Shown here in pieces: positions 1 to 11,325 of a stretch of 60,327 bases of DNA. The notes under the pieces were generated by a model, which was given only the letters and a program-made list of their open reading frames with translations, did no database searches and was not told where the DNA came from. The position numbers were made by a program, and so were the translations under genes. The stretch's first letter is position 1, and every line of letters begins with the position of its first letter. The stretch lies in assembly GCA_900175165.2 (NCBI GenBank), contig FWWN02000421.1, positions 1 through 60,327 on the forward strand, given 5' to 3'. The stretch comes from Rhizomucor pusillus. Lineage: Eukaryota; Mucoromycota; Mucoromycetes; Mucorales; Lichtheimiaceae.

Positions 1-1063
1 TCCGTAATGCAATAAGGTTGTTTGGTTGAATTTGGTCGAATATTGTAATTATGAAAACGTAAATATTTGCATACATAATTCTCATCTCTGTAGTCAGATG
101 GTACCGGCTTTTCTAGACTTTTCAGGATTTTAAAACATGGTTGTTACTTTTGTATTGTTATTTTAATATCATTGTGATTGATAAGTTGTCACGTGTTTCT
201 TTGATAAAAGGTATCAGGAGACCATACAGTCAGCAATGCCGTCACCAAAATGTCCCAAATGTGAATAAATAGTTCCATCTACTGGAGTACGATGAAGCAA
301 AAGATCCCTTTTGCGTTGCCGATCTAACCAATTTCTTGTGATGCTTTGTTATAAAATAAATCGATAAATGTGCAAATCCACATTGTGGATTAATGCGCCA
401 ACAATTTTTGAAAAAGCTGTAGTTCAAACGATAACCGTAACTTTCTGCTACCATCGAAAGTTCACACAGCTTTTCTGGGGCTTTCAGATTACGTTACTGT
501 ACTGAACATAATGCTGCAACCATTCCTTATGGATGTAATATATTGTCTAACAACTGTAATCCTCCTCTCACTGCTACGTTGCCTTAGCGGCGGGGAGGCT
601 GCGGCAAACAGCGCGCCTCCGAAGAAGGACGCCAAGGCATCCGGATAATATTCACTCAGGCGAGAGAATCTGTCTGCATATATATTTTCCATCGGGCTTC
701 CATCTTATTATCCGAAGTCGCAGGGAAATAATATAACCCTAAAGTGTACACCATAAATTTCGGTAAACGAACGATGATGATGAAACAAGTACTGTTCTAT
801 GACTATTCATATGACAGTAAGCAGGTATGGCTGACATTTTGAACTCCTTGCATAATTTACTGGCTGCCCTTTCTACTTTGCATTTCTGGACCAAAAAGGA
901 GATTACGCTGTAGACAAATGGACACCTCCGATTACTGCCCATAAAGATCGTTGGAGTTCAAAAATCCGGTCCTCGTGGCTGCCCGGAATTCTGGTCATAC
1001 TGTTCCTTCCGCCCTTTTGTTCTTTCGTCTTGAACGTCCTCATTCACATTCCTATATGACCTG
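1..1063. other. unresolved sequence at left edge
   Basis: No gene here can be named. On the minus strand there are several open stretches of 65 to 70 codons (about 242-454, 489-692 and 739-942) in different frames, which could be exons of a gene whose remainder lies outside the window. The 489-692 stretch starts with MENIYADRFSRLSEYYP and looks coding-like, but I found no domain match. The last 100 bp are the 5' flank of the first RING gene. Confidence 0.4.
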
Positions 1064-2810
1064 ATGAGTAAATCCTTATTCTGGCCCAAAATCTCGCTGG
1101 GTTGGTATTTCCAGTTCTTGCTGTGTCTCTTAGCTCTGCTCAAGCTCCCGCAATATGTCGCTGCCCAGGCCAGCAATAGTAACCCATTCATATGGTAAGC
1201 TTGTGACCCATTACAATGTTCATAAGGAATGCAATAAGGCTGAGCTTTCCCTGGTCTTGTTTTGGGTGCAATAATAGGCAAATTGTTGTCGAATACGATA
1301 TTCTAAAGTCAAACCAGTCAGGAACATATGTTCCAGGAACGTCTTACAAAGTATACAGCCAAGACTTTCAGACTGTTTTTGGCGATAAAGACATTTATGG
1401 ATACAATGAGGTAATGACGAATATTTTATACCTTGTGGTCATCTGCATTTTTTTGACAACGTTGCTGAATAATTTTACAGAGACTTGTGCTGGATTTTGG
1501 CGATGGTTGCCCCGGAACAACGATAGATGATCTTCAGAGCCTGAACGGGCAAGTGGTGACTAGTCCATCAATGATGGCGCAGCCATCTATTGCGCTTATT
1601 CAGCGAGGCGGACGATGCGAATCCTGGTCAGATAAGATTAACCACACTCAGACGCTATCAGAACAATATAATTTGGATATTGGCGCAGCCCTCATTTATA
1701 ATAACGTTAGCTACAATGGCACCGAACTTGTAGACGAGCTGACAACCAATTCGTCATATCCCGTCTGGAGTTCGCCGCTTCCTGCCGAAAGAAATATAAA
1801 CAATATGCATGATAATGACATTAAAGGGGATCTCGGCAGTATCTTCATGGCGGTCATATTTGGGCCCAACCAATATGGCGAGCGCTTGAGGAATAATTAC
1901 ATTCAACAATACGACGCAACGCCTGGAGTCAATCAGACAGTGCGTTATATCCAAATACGGGCATTTTTCAGCGAAACCAGTTTCAGTCTTGATGACGGCG
2001 ATAACAACAACAATGGCTCGACTGCTGACAATGGAGACGATGATTTCTGGGCAGTTTTCTCAGGAGACCGTGGATATTTGGCCTACATGATTGCAGTCGC
2101 GGCAGTTTTTATCGTGGGTAAGTATTAAAGAATGAACATGCTTCGAGAAAATGGTATTTACATCGCACACCGGACTAGGTGTCATGCTATTACGTTGGTG
2201 TCGTGCTGCTAGAAGATCACGTTTACCGCCTGCGAGAGAAGATTACTCCTTGAGAGCCGCTGAAAATGGCTTGGCAATGCGACCTATGGGCGAATCCGGC
2301 CAGCGAAACGCTCCTCGGCATTTATCGTTTGAGAAACTGAACGAAATCTGTCCCGTGTTACCTATGAGAGAGGGAAATCCAAAGAATACCGTATGTGCAA
2401 TTTGTATCGAGGAACTGTCACCCACGAGTAAAATACGCATTTTACCCTGTGACCATGGGTTCTGTGTCACTTGCATCGGTAAGTTTACTTAAGGCTTCGG
2501 CTGCTATCAAGCCAATCCAATTAACATCTGTGCAGATGTCTGGCTTACCAAAAAATCGAGCCTGTGTCCTATTTGTAAATACGACTGCGATCCTGTTCCT
2601 GAAGAGTCGACATCATCGGTGGCAGCTACGCAGGCAGAAGAGAATTCGGTGAATACTCCTCCACCCCAGCCGATCGAAACGCATGAAGATAACAATCGCA
2701 CACAATCCCCTGAAACTCAACAGGCACCCTCGTCCCCATCGTCCCCTTCAGAACAGCAGCAACAGCAGACGAGCGTGGAGGCGACTGGGGATCTTAACCG
2801 TCAACATTAA
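1064..2810 (+). CDS. PA-TM-RING E3 ubiquitin ligase, copy 1
   Basis: Membrane-anchored RING ubiquitin ligase of the PA-TM-RING class, expected in the endomembrane system. Five exons: 1064-1194, 1278-1410, 1481-2117, 2179-2478 and 2536-2810, all GT-AG. The order is a signal peptide (hydrophobic FLLCLLALLKL after the start), a lumenal protease-associated domain with ALIQRGGRCESW, one transmembrane segment (GYLAYMIAVAAVFIVG) and a cytosolic RING (CAICIEEL, then CDHGFCVTC, then CPIC). The position that is His in RING-H2 proteins is Cys here (CDHGFC), giving a C3HC4 pattern. The tail is Pro/Ser/Gln-rich. The start was chosen because it opens the signal peptide. A second PA-TM-RING gene follows 305 bp downstream in the same direction, so this looks like a diverged tandem duplication. 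Substrates are unknown. Confidence 0.85.
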
Positions 2811-3115
2811 CTTATATTTGTATTGTACATACTATTCCATCCGATATCTCATAATATTTTCCTCCTTTTCATTCTTGCCTTGTTCCATGTATCATAAATA
2901 TTGATCTTGCCTGTATATTTATTATTACATTATTATAAATATCAACGCTACCCTTTACTGTAGTCTGAATTTCATCGTAACCATCTGAAGATTACGGTAG
3001 GATTCATGGCCGTCTTGTTTCATATATTCACCGAGGCAATTTTGTCTTGATTGTTTTGCGGCATTTACATTGTAGCAAACAAACTTTGATCCGATGATCT
3101 TCCTTACTCCCAAAC
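2811..3115. other. intergenic, between tandem RING genes
   Basis: AT-rich 3' flank of copy 1 and promoter of copy 2. It holds AATAAT/ATAAAT-like polyadenylation context near 2895-2940. I see no coding sequence in it. Confidence 0.5.
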
Positions 3116-4860
3116 ATGTCACGACCGACGCCAGCATTTGTTTATGCATTGGCGATACTGTTGATCCTCTGGCTCGTGGTGGGTGCAATCACGTTGCCAA
3201 ATGCTACTAAATGGTTTAAAGGCGTACCAGCGCGGATACAACAAGGTATGTCCGCAAATGTACGTTTCCGTCAGGATATATTCATATCTATTCTATGAAA
3301 ATAAAGATATTGTCGTTATACCGGCAAATGGCACATCCATAAGTACGCGCTTGCATCTCGTCCACGGTGAATGGAAATACAGCGAGAAACTTGTAACCAG
3401 TGATAATTTACCAAATCCACCGGACGAAGGAATGCAGGCAAGTTACTTTGCAGCACCAGACCATAGCCATTTGCTACATTTTTGTAACCATCGTGACAGG
3501 GTATGCTCTACGACCGTGGAAACTCTTGTTCGATCAAATTACCAGATTTAATACCTTTCCATGTACCATCGAGCGTTCCAGCGCCTGTCAAAGTAGCGTT
3601 GATCAAAAGAAGCGATTGTCCTTTTAGCCAACAGCTTCTAAACGCGCAACAAGATGGAGCAAAGGCAGCAATTGTTTACGATAACGTATCTTTCGAGAAT
3701 GATCCTCGAGCCAAGTATGGCATGGTAAGAAACCCGGCTCTGGCTGACTATATCCACGAGAGACTAATTATCACAAAAATAATAGGAAATACCACCTGAT
3801 ACGGTAGATATTCCAGCATTTTACGTTGACTTGTCTGTTGGTTTAGAGCTTTTTGCCCGTCTTCAAAACATTTCCGGAAATGACAACTCCATACCTGGTC
3901 AAGAGAAGCTTCAAAATGACACGACCGTCTTGACTAGAGTCACCTTATTTCCTCTCCAAAAGCCAAGACTGGATCCATGGCAGTTTGCATTGATAATCAT
4001 TGGTGTAGTGGTGGTAACCAGTCTCGCAATCATAGGTAAGTCGCACGCTTCGTGTACTTGCAAAAACTAGGATTGTGCCATTATTACTAACCTTCTGTTT
4101 AGTGGCTATGCAGTGCCATCTGTGGCGCATAGGAAGAGGTCGTGGACGTCTTGACAACAATGATATGACAGATGATGAGAACGAAGTGCAGGACGGATTT
4201 GGCGCTTCCTTCACCGCAGAAGAACGATTCTGGCGAGAGTTAATGAGTCAGGATCCAAACTTCGTGTATCGTCCTCCACAAAAAAATCGCCTTCCACCAG
4301 AGCTTCTTGATGCTTTACCGACCCACGTGGTTGGTGAAAAGGATGTAGCAGAGGAGTCATCACAGTCCTCGGTTAAATCAAACACAAGGAGCATCCCCCT
4401 AAACGACGTCTCGGAGGCCAAGTCAAAACCGCGGCAGCAGACACAACTGAAGCAAGCTACAACGTGCGTCATATGCTTGGACGCAATGGAAGATGGCGAG
4501 ATAGTACGCACACTCCCATGTTTCCATGAATATCATCGGGATTGTATAGATACATGGCTCACAAAGAAGAGTGCAGTCTGTCCACTCTGTCTGCAGCCCG
4601 TTGTTACACCTACAGCTCCAGAAAACGCGCGTACTAGACAACAGGTTCTGCAAAGACAAGCTGCCGACTATCTGCAACAGCCAACATCCGGCGAAGCTGC
4701 GGAAATGAACGAATTAGTGGAAATTTATGAGCGCTTGACCAGGGAACCAAACAATATGACACAACCGCGTCCCCCACCATCTGACATCCAAGCAGCACCG
4801 ACACCACGATCGCACAGTCCAGACCAGCATATGGGCCCGGAAAGGGAAAGTCATCAATAG
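3116..4860 (+). CDS. PA-TM-RING E3 ubiquitin ligase, copy 2
   Basis: Second PA-TM-RING ligase. The N-terminus is a signal-anchor-like stretch (FVYALAILLILWLVVGAI). A PA domain follows (VALIKRSDCPFSQQL, AAIVYDNVSF), then a transmembrane helix (FALIIIGVVVVTSLAIIG) and a cytosolic part with a canonical RING-H2 (CVICLDAM, CFHEYHRDC, CPLC). The tail is Pro/Gln-rich. Reading frame requires introns including a GC-AG intron at 3438-3499 (donor GCAAGT) between EGMQ and GMLYDRG. Another intron follows at AKYGM and one just after the membrane helix. Unlike copy 1 it keeps both RING histidines, so it is probably the more conventional ligase. Its stop lies 62 bp from the convergent dioxygenase gene. Confidence 0.87.
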
Positions 4861-4922
4861 AAAGCATATGCTATGATAATATAATAGTGACAATCGCGAT
4901 TCCATCATCCGTCTGCATATAT

Positions 4923-7640
4923 TTATTTGCTGTCCTTTTTCGTGTTGGCATTAGATTGCTTTGATCCAGGAACATTAAACAACGTATTCATCTCTTCCTG
5001 AGAGAATGCAGGGTGACCGTTTGCATTTGCTTCAGGCAAAAGTGTGCGCAACATTGTCGGTAGAACGCGTCCCTGCTCCTCTGCATTGCCCTTGTAATAC
5101 TGATAGCCCCAATTGGTCATGTTTAATGGGGTCAATTCTTGAGTCACGATGCGATCTATAATGATAGCCGTCCGGTGTCAGATACGTTCGTTAAGTCATA
5201 TTCTGCATTGGACGTACCATTGCGCACAAGATTAATAGCGTCCGACAATATGGCTCGGCCCATTGTGTAAGGCAACTGCAACCCAGTCACCATGTTACGT
5301 TCCACCATAAGTCCTGTGTAAAGCTCCACATTGTCCGGAGATCCATATAGTTCCTTCAATGCTTGTTGAACCTCTGGTCTTTCGCTGAAATCCTCAAATG
5401 ACGTGAGAGGCGTAAGGTTCAAATGTCGCCGCATATCATTCAAGCTGCAAGTCTTTGTTTTGCGTCCTTGGATAATACCAGCAATTTCCACTTGCTCAAG
5501 AGCAGCAGGTGTGTTTAAGCCGTTGCCCATCTGGGAGGCAATTTGAGTATATCCACGGCGTAGCATCTTGGTAATATCAAAGTCGCTGAACTCTCCAGTA
5601 TTCAGCTTGCGATGAGCGCCTGCAATGGGCAATCCCAGCTCGAGTTCTTGAGGGGAAGCATGCACAAACGCATCATTGAATGCTGGAAGCAGAGCTTCAA
5701 ACGCACTCTGGTCTGTGCCAAGTTCGTTAACTGGATTTTCTGCTTTTTCATTGTGCTGCTTTGCCATCTGGGGACCGAGTATACGCATAACAGAGTCGAC
5801 CCATTCAGCATCTTCTTGACCAATACCCATATGCCAGCGATATATAAAGTTGAATTCAATTGACACTGCATTGCCGTACACGGGCGAGGAAGGAGTTGCC
5901 AAAGGATCCAGTACGAAGTGAGCATCAACAGGTATTCCTAGAACTGTACGGACATATTCATGAAGGATGATATTGACAAAGCTGCATATTTATATGCATA
6001 AATGGTGAATAGCCAAGGTAAAGGATAACATATCTGATCATCAGCGTTACCCGGGAGATTACTTACCATCCATTGTTGATCAGACGTGCAGTCTGAAACA
6101 GTTTCTCATCTTGCTCTTCTCCGTTCGCAAGCATCTTTCCTGGTCCATAAGAGAATTGCTCATGTTCGTTGATCACCAACAGCCGTTTTGCAATGTAGTT
6201 GTGGTTGCGAGAGAACAGAACCATCAAGGCCGCGACGCCTATTGTCAGCATTTCGTTACTCTACATGGTATTATTGTATATCGCATAATTGTGCCTACCT
6301 GGTGGCTGAATCATTAATCTTTTATCAAACCATTGATCTGGCTTCAGAAGACCTTTTTTCATCTGTCGAACGGACAGCTGGTCCTCTCGATTGAATCCAT
6401 ACAAAGGCGACCTTCGTTGTAGATGATTGCTGTCGGTCAATTTTAATTGTGGCCACAGTTGCATGTATGCACTTACATATCTAAGTAACTTGTTGTCAAG
6501 TTGCGGAACGGATCACGCGGGTCTGTGTAAAACAGATCATGCGTGATGATTATGGCAAGATAAAAAAGTAGCATGTTGACACCGGTCGGGTGAGGAGTAA
6601 ATTGCGTCCGTTTCAAGATCCTGTCAAAAACTTCTTTTGGATCCGGCAGCTGGTCTGGTACCAGCGACGTCGACGTTATGGCTCTCATATAGTTAGTGCC
6701 TGCCTTTCCCTGTTTATTTTGGAAAAAATTAATGTTAGTAAGTCATTTAAAGGCAACGTAATCATAGGCGTAGAAAATCCGTCAGGAACTACTTGCAGTA
6801 TTTGGGAACCAATAGCTATTGTAGCTACCATCCGCCGATCGGTAGTTGTAGCCAACAAAGTTAATGAAGGGCTTTGGAATATCGTTCTAAATGGAGACAA
6901 ATAAAGGATGGTGTCAAGACGAATATGCACATACTATTCACTACATAGCGAACACTTACATAGTATGTTTCGATCAGCGGTTGTGAGATCACGAAAATCA
7001 AGTCATCCTGCTCGGGACCCATCGTGCCAAGGATTTTCATCACGGCCTCAAAGGTGCCGTGCCGATCATTCACCGGTACATGGGTGCTAAGTAATCTACA
7101 TACATACGTACGCCGTAAGCCTTTGAAACGAAGCGTAAACTCTTCTCTGCTTCGAGTTCTATGGAATCTTCACCTTTCAATGATACCGCGGATAAGTACT
7201 GGTTGCTGTGACAAAGGAACCGAAAGAAGCTCCTTGATTGCTTTTGTATTTGTAGGGCTAAGATGTAGTACAGCTTCTAAATTTTGGATGAGCGCCCCAA
7301 GGGTCCATGCGGCGCCCTCGGGTTCGTGCGACGGCGTATAGCCAATGGCACCTGCATCATCCTGCTGCCCAAACACCTTTTTGAACAGTTGCTTAAAATT
7401 CTTTCCGCTCTTGTCACCGTGCACTTCTTCGCGAAGATGGAGCACGAGGGCTTGGAGGGCGCGCAGAAGGCCAGGTTCGCCAGATTCATTCTGGATATTG
7501 TCAATCTGCTGAAAGCCCTTTTGCGCGTTCGCGTCCGCAGAAGTGCTTGCAACCGCTGAAATATTGTTGGAAGACGTTGCGGGCCTGAGCACGCGCTGCC
7601 TTTGCATAATCTGCTGATGTGATAACTGGCCAGACAACAT
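4923..7640 (-). CDS. Ppo-like fatty acid dioxygenase (haem peroxidase only)
   Basis: Animal-type haem peroxidase of the psi-factor-producing oxygenase/linoleate diol synthase family, expected to oxygenate linoleic or oleic acid to hydroperoxides. Visible family motifs are THDLFYTDP (distal haem His), YLDMSPLYGFN (rebuilt across an intron near 6416-6480), EFNFIYRWH (catalytic Tyr and proximal haem His) and LTNWGY-like MTNWGYQYY near the C-terminus. About eight exons give roughly 740 residues. Intron 6710-6796 is GC-AG. The intron at 5156-5217 joins LVRN to DRIVTQELTP, so the longer open reading through it is not protein. Classical Ppo enzymes continue into a C-terminal P450 isomerase domain. 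Here the protein ends about 70 residues after that motif and no P450 gene is in the window. The start at 7640 is the first Met of a poorly conserved N-terminus and is the least certain edge. Confidence 0.88.
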
Positions 7641-7915
7641 AATTTTGGTACCAAGGAAAATGAATGTAGTTACATGTCCCTTACCATGACTGGTACACCT
7701 GTTGGGAAAACGTAGAATGAAAAGAAAGAGACATGTTTACTCTTTACGCCCTCAGATCCTTAAAAACTGTTGATCCTAGTTGGCATCAGATGTAAACAGC
7801 AGTCATGCTTTTGATGCATCTTCTCCTTTCAAACACAAGTTGTATATGTATGTACGCATCATCATCATCCTGTTATGTACGCGAGAAATTTACATGTATG
7901 ACTACAAATGATCCA

Positions 7916-9077
7916 CTACTTCAAAATCTTTCCCAAGAGCTTTGCTGCCAAATCACCAGCACCTCCGCTGCCTCCGCTGCTTTGGTGATGCTGTTGTTGC
8001 TGTTGAGGATTGTAGCTTCCGTAAGACTGAGCCTCTCCGTAACCGCTGTTATATTGCTGCTGTTGAGGTGGTGGAGGATATCCACCACCGTAAGCACTCT
8101 GTTGCTGTTGTCCATATCCAGTTGAATGATGTTGCTGCGGGGCTTGTTGTTGATGATGACCACCACCACTGCCACCTTGCATTGCTTGACTGAGCATTGA
8201 TCCAACCATCCCGCCGAGACCACCGCCGCTGCTGCTGCTGCTGCCGCTATGACCAGATGACTGGTTGCCATGGCCTCCAGCAACCTGTCCCATAAGCATA
8301 CTCATCATGCCTCCGAGACCGCTGGAGCCACCTGCACCTCCGGAACCATGCGATCCGGCACCACCCTGCTGCTTCTGTGCGTACAACTTCAAGGCCATCA
8401 TCGCAGCTGCTTGTATAGCTTGAGATTTGCTGGATGAATCCGAGGCTCCATGGCCGCCTGCTGATCCTCCTCCTTGTTGCTTGGAGAAAAGCTTGGCAGC
8501 TTCCGCCATAGCCATGCCAAGGAACTTGTCCAAACCACCGCTTTCACCTGCAGCTCTGTGATCCTGCATTGCTTGCATTGCAGCAGCTGAGCCGATTTCA
8601 GCTGGCGACCCGGACGGTTGTCCTCCACTGCCATAGAGCTTTTGATGAGAATTCTGCGCGTGCTGGATATCATCGGGTGTGGAGCTGTAAGAGTCTTGCT
8701 TATTCATGATGTTTGAGAGCACAGACGAGAATATGCCTCGGTCTTGTTCTTCAGGTGCATGCTGTGACGCAAAACGTGCAGCTTCATCGTTTACTTGGTG
8801 CTGAGGAGCTCCGTAACCATGCTGGCCGCTACCATATTGATCCACGGAAGGTCCATAAGGAACGGAATTGCTCGAATAGCCGTGCGATTGCTGTGCATAT
8901 CCACCTTGCTGATTGCCGTACGAGATCTGATTACCACCTGCACCTCCTAGAATTGTCTTTAAACATAGGCTTTTCACTTTACAACCGTTCCAGTTTATTA
9001 GTCTGCATACCCAAATAACTGGCAGCTTCGCCTGTTCCTTGGTACGGGTTATGAGAGTAGTTGTTGTAGTTTGACAT
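7916..9077 (-). CDS. Gly/Gln-rich protein, DUF7721-like
   Basis: Two exons (9077-9011 and 8946-7916) joined by a GT-AG intron encode about 365 residues. The N-terminus (MSNYNNYSHNPYQGTGEAAS) is Asn/Tyr/Gly-rich. The middle has amphipathic Ala/Met-rich helices (ARFASQHAPEEQDRGIFSSV, LDKFLGMAMAEAAKLF, QAAAMMALKLYAQ) spaced by Gly/Ser linkers. The C-terminus is Gln/His/Tyr-rich and ends in AAKLLGKILK. The layout resembles fungal DUF7721 proteins; that match is by eye. The start at 9077 is preferred over the upstream Met because it makes the first exon splice in frame to the Gly-rich body. Low complexity suggests a condensate-prone or stress-related protein, but the function is unknown. Confidence 0.75.
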
Positions 9078-9537
9078 AGTTGCTGAGAAAAGAGACAGGA
9101 AATATGCCAAGCCCGTTTAAGCGACTTATAACGTCCGCGCCCCATCCAGCCACGCATTAGCCACGGTTACTGGTCGGTTAGCAGCACACGATCTATCTCG
9201 AGGATAGGTTCGTTTCTGCTTAAGAACAGCAATCCTTATCAAGATATCGAATATGTAGATATCACATTTGAAGTGAAGAAGGTTTCACGGCAGCATGTTG
9301 CATACGTTGGATATTCGCATGCCTTATCGTCATCATCCCTTTACCGTGTCTCTGGGCAATTCAGCGCTGCTCTCATATGCAATGAATATACGTCTAAAGT
9401 CTCTTGTCCGGATAAGACGCAAAGAGATCGATGGATGCACTGCTGGAGATATTTCATCACACGAGTCAGCGTGAATTTCTGTCTCAGCGGTAAAATGCAA
9501 TGACCGGAAGCCTCTCTGCACTTGTATTCTTTGCCTA
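9078..9537. other. divergent intergenic region
   Basis: Lies between the starts of the Gly/Gln-rich gene (-) and INTS11 (+), so it should hold both promoters. The open frames across it on both strands show no domain and no consistent splicing. I see no clear TATA box. Confidence 0.5.
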
Positions 9538-11250
9538 ATGACGATCCAAGTTGTACCATTGGGTGCAGGTATGTCAACCACGTTGCAGCATCTACTTTGG
9601 AGCTATCTAACTGTATTCTCTCTTTAGGCCAGGATGTCGGTCGTAGCTGTATTCTGGTTACGATCAATAATCGAAACATTATGCTTGACTGTGGTTAGTG
9701 TAGATTGCTAAATTGTTGATCGATTGAATAGATCTTTTGTTCCTCACCACATGGCATTGTCAGGAATGCATATGGGATACAGTGATAAGAGACGATTCCC
9801 AGATTTCTCTTATATATCAAAACGCGGCCGTTTCACCGAGATGATCGATGCAGTTATCATTAGCCATTTCCATCTCGATCACTGTGGCGCGTTACCGTAT
9901 TTTACAGAAATGTGCGGCTACGACGGTCCGATTTTCATGACTTACCCAACAAAAGCTATTTGTCCCATTTTACTGGAGGATGTGCGCAAGATTTCAGTGG
10001 AACGAAAAGGCGATCAGAATATTTTCACGAGCAACATGATTAAAGCATGCATGAAAAAGGTTATTCCGCTCAGCTTGCACCAAACTTATCGTCTGGACGA
10101 TGATATCGAGATCAAACCTTACTACGCCGGGCACGTCCTGGGAGCTGCGATGTTCTATATACGATCTGGAAATGAATCTATTGTATACACGGGCGATTAC
10201 AATATGACGCCTGACCGCCATTTAGGATCAGCCTGGATCGATAAGGTTCGGCCGGATGTCCTGATCACAGAAAGCACATATGGCACAACCATTCGAGACT
10301 CTCGACGCACCCGTGAACGCGACTTTTTGCAAAAAGTTCATGAATGTGTACAAAATGGCGGCAAAATTCTGATTCCTGTATTTGCGCTTGGTCGAGCTCA
10401 GGAACTTTGCATTCTATTGGAGTCCTACTGGGAGCGCATGGGCTTGGATGTACCAATCTACTTTTCAGCGGGACTCACCGAGCGAGCAACAGCATATTAC
10501 AAACTATTTATCAACTGGACCAACCAAAAGATCAAGTCGACATTTGTTGAGCGCAATATGTTCGATTTCAAGCATATCAAGCCGTTTCAGCGAGATTTTG
10601 CGCTGTCAAAAGGTCCTATGGTAGTCCTTGCATCGCCGGGTATGCTTCACGCAGGCCTATCGTTGGATGTCTTCCGGAGATGGGCTCCGGACCCAAAGAA
10701 CATGGTAATTTTACCTGGCTTTTGTGTGGCCGGTACAGTGGGCGCCAAAATCTTGCAAGGACAAAAGATCATAGAAATCGATAGAAACACCAAGGTCGAA
10801 GTCAACCTTCAAGTTCGTAACCTTTCATTCAGTGCACACGCAGATGCAAAGGGTATCATGCAATTAATTCGACATTGCGAGCCGAGAAACGTCGTCCTGG
10901 TGCATGGAGAAAAGCGTACCATGGAATATTTGAAGGGGAAGATTACAGAGGAGATGGGTCTACCGTGCTTTACGCCTGCTAATGGGCAATTAATCCACAT
11001 TGACACTCCCAAGGTTACTGAGGCCCGTATGAGAGTGGAATTACTGGATGCTCTCATGGAAGCGAGTGTAAAGCAGAAGTTGCATGGTGATCAACAGAAC
11101 AGTTCTTTCGCAAATTCCAATACGTCGATACCTTTTTCTGGCACACTCGTTTTCAGATCACAAGGCGACTTTCTCAAGTGGCAATCAGATCCAAATTCTG
11201 TCATGCCTGAATTGATACCCCACGACGAGAAAAGCAAGACTTCAAAGTAA
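9538..11250 (+). CDS. INTS11: Integrator complex subunit 11 (INTS11), RNA endonuclease
   Basis: Metallo-beta-lactamase/beta-CASP RNA endonuclease, the catalytic subunit of Integrator in animals, which cleaves nascent snRNA and promoter-proximal RNA. Three exons (9538-9568, 9628-9693, 9764-11250) give 527 residues. The signature [18 protein letters not shown] is rebuilt across intron 2 and distinguishes INTS11 from CPSF73. The zinc motif HFHLDH is intact, followed by [20 protein letters not shown] and the beta-CASP HADAKG block. The start gives [18 protein letters not shown], the usual beginning of the lactamase fold. The human protein is about 600 residues, so the C-terminal region that pairs with INTS9 is shorter here. 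The gene is convergent with eIF5B, with 75 bp between the stop codons. Confidence 0.95.
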
Positions 11251-11325
11251 ATAGTAAAATGTAAATGCATGTCTATGTAGTTTCCAAATAACCTTTCATT
11301 TTTCGTTTCCGTATGCTTGATATGT

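Noticed and set aside
5156..5217. C-terminal extension of the dioxygenase exon (TSNAEYDLTNVSDTGRLSL)
   Set aside because: This is intron sequence. Splicing GTACGT to TATAG rebuilds the conserved VRNDRIVTQELTP and the terminal exon.
7805..8283. Ala/Val- or Leu-rich frames on both strands
   Set aside because: They are shadows of the CAG/GGT-rich coding sequence of the Gly/Gln-rich protein.
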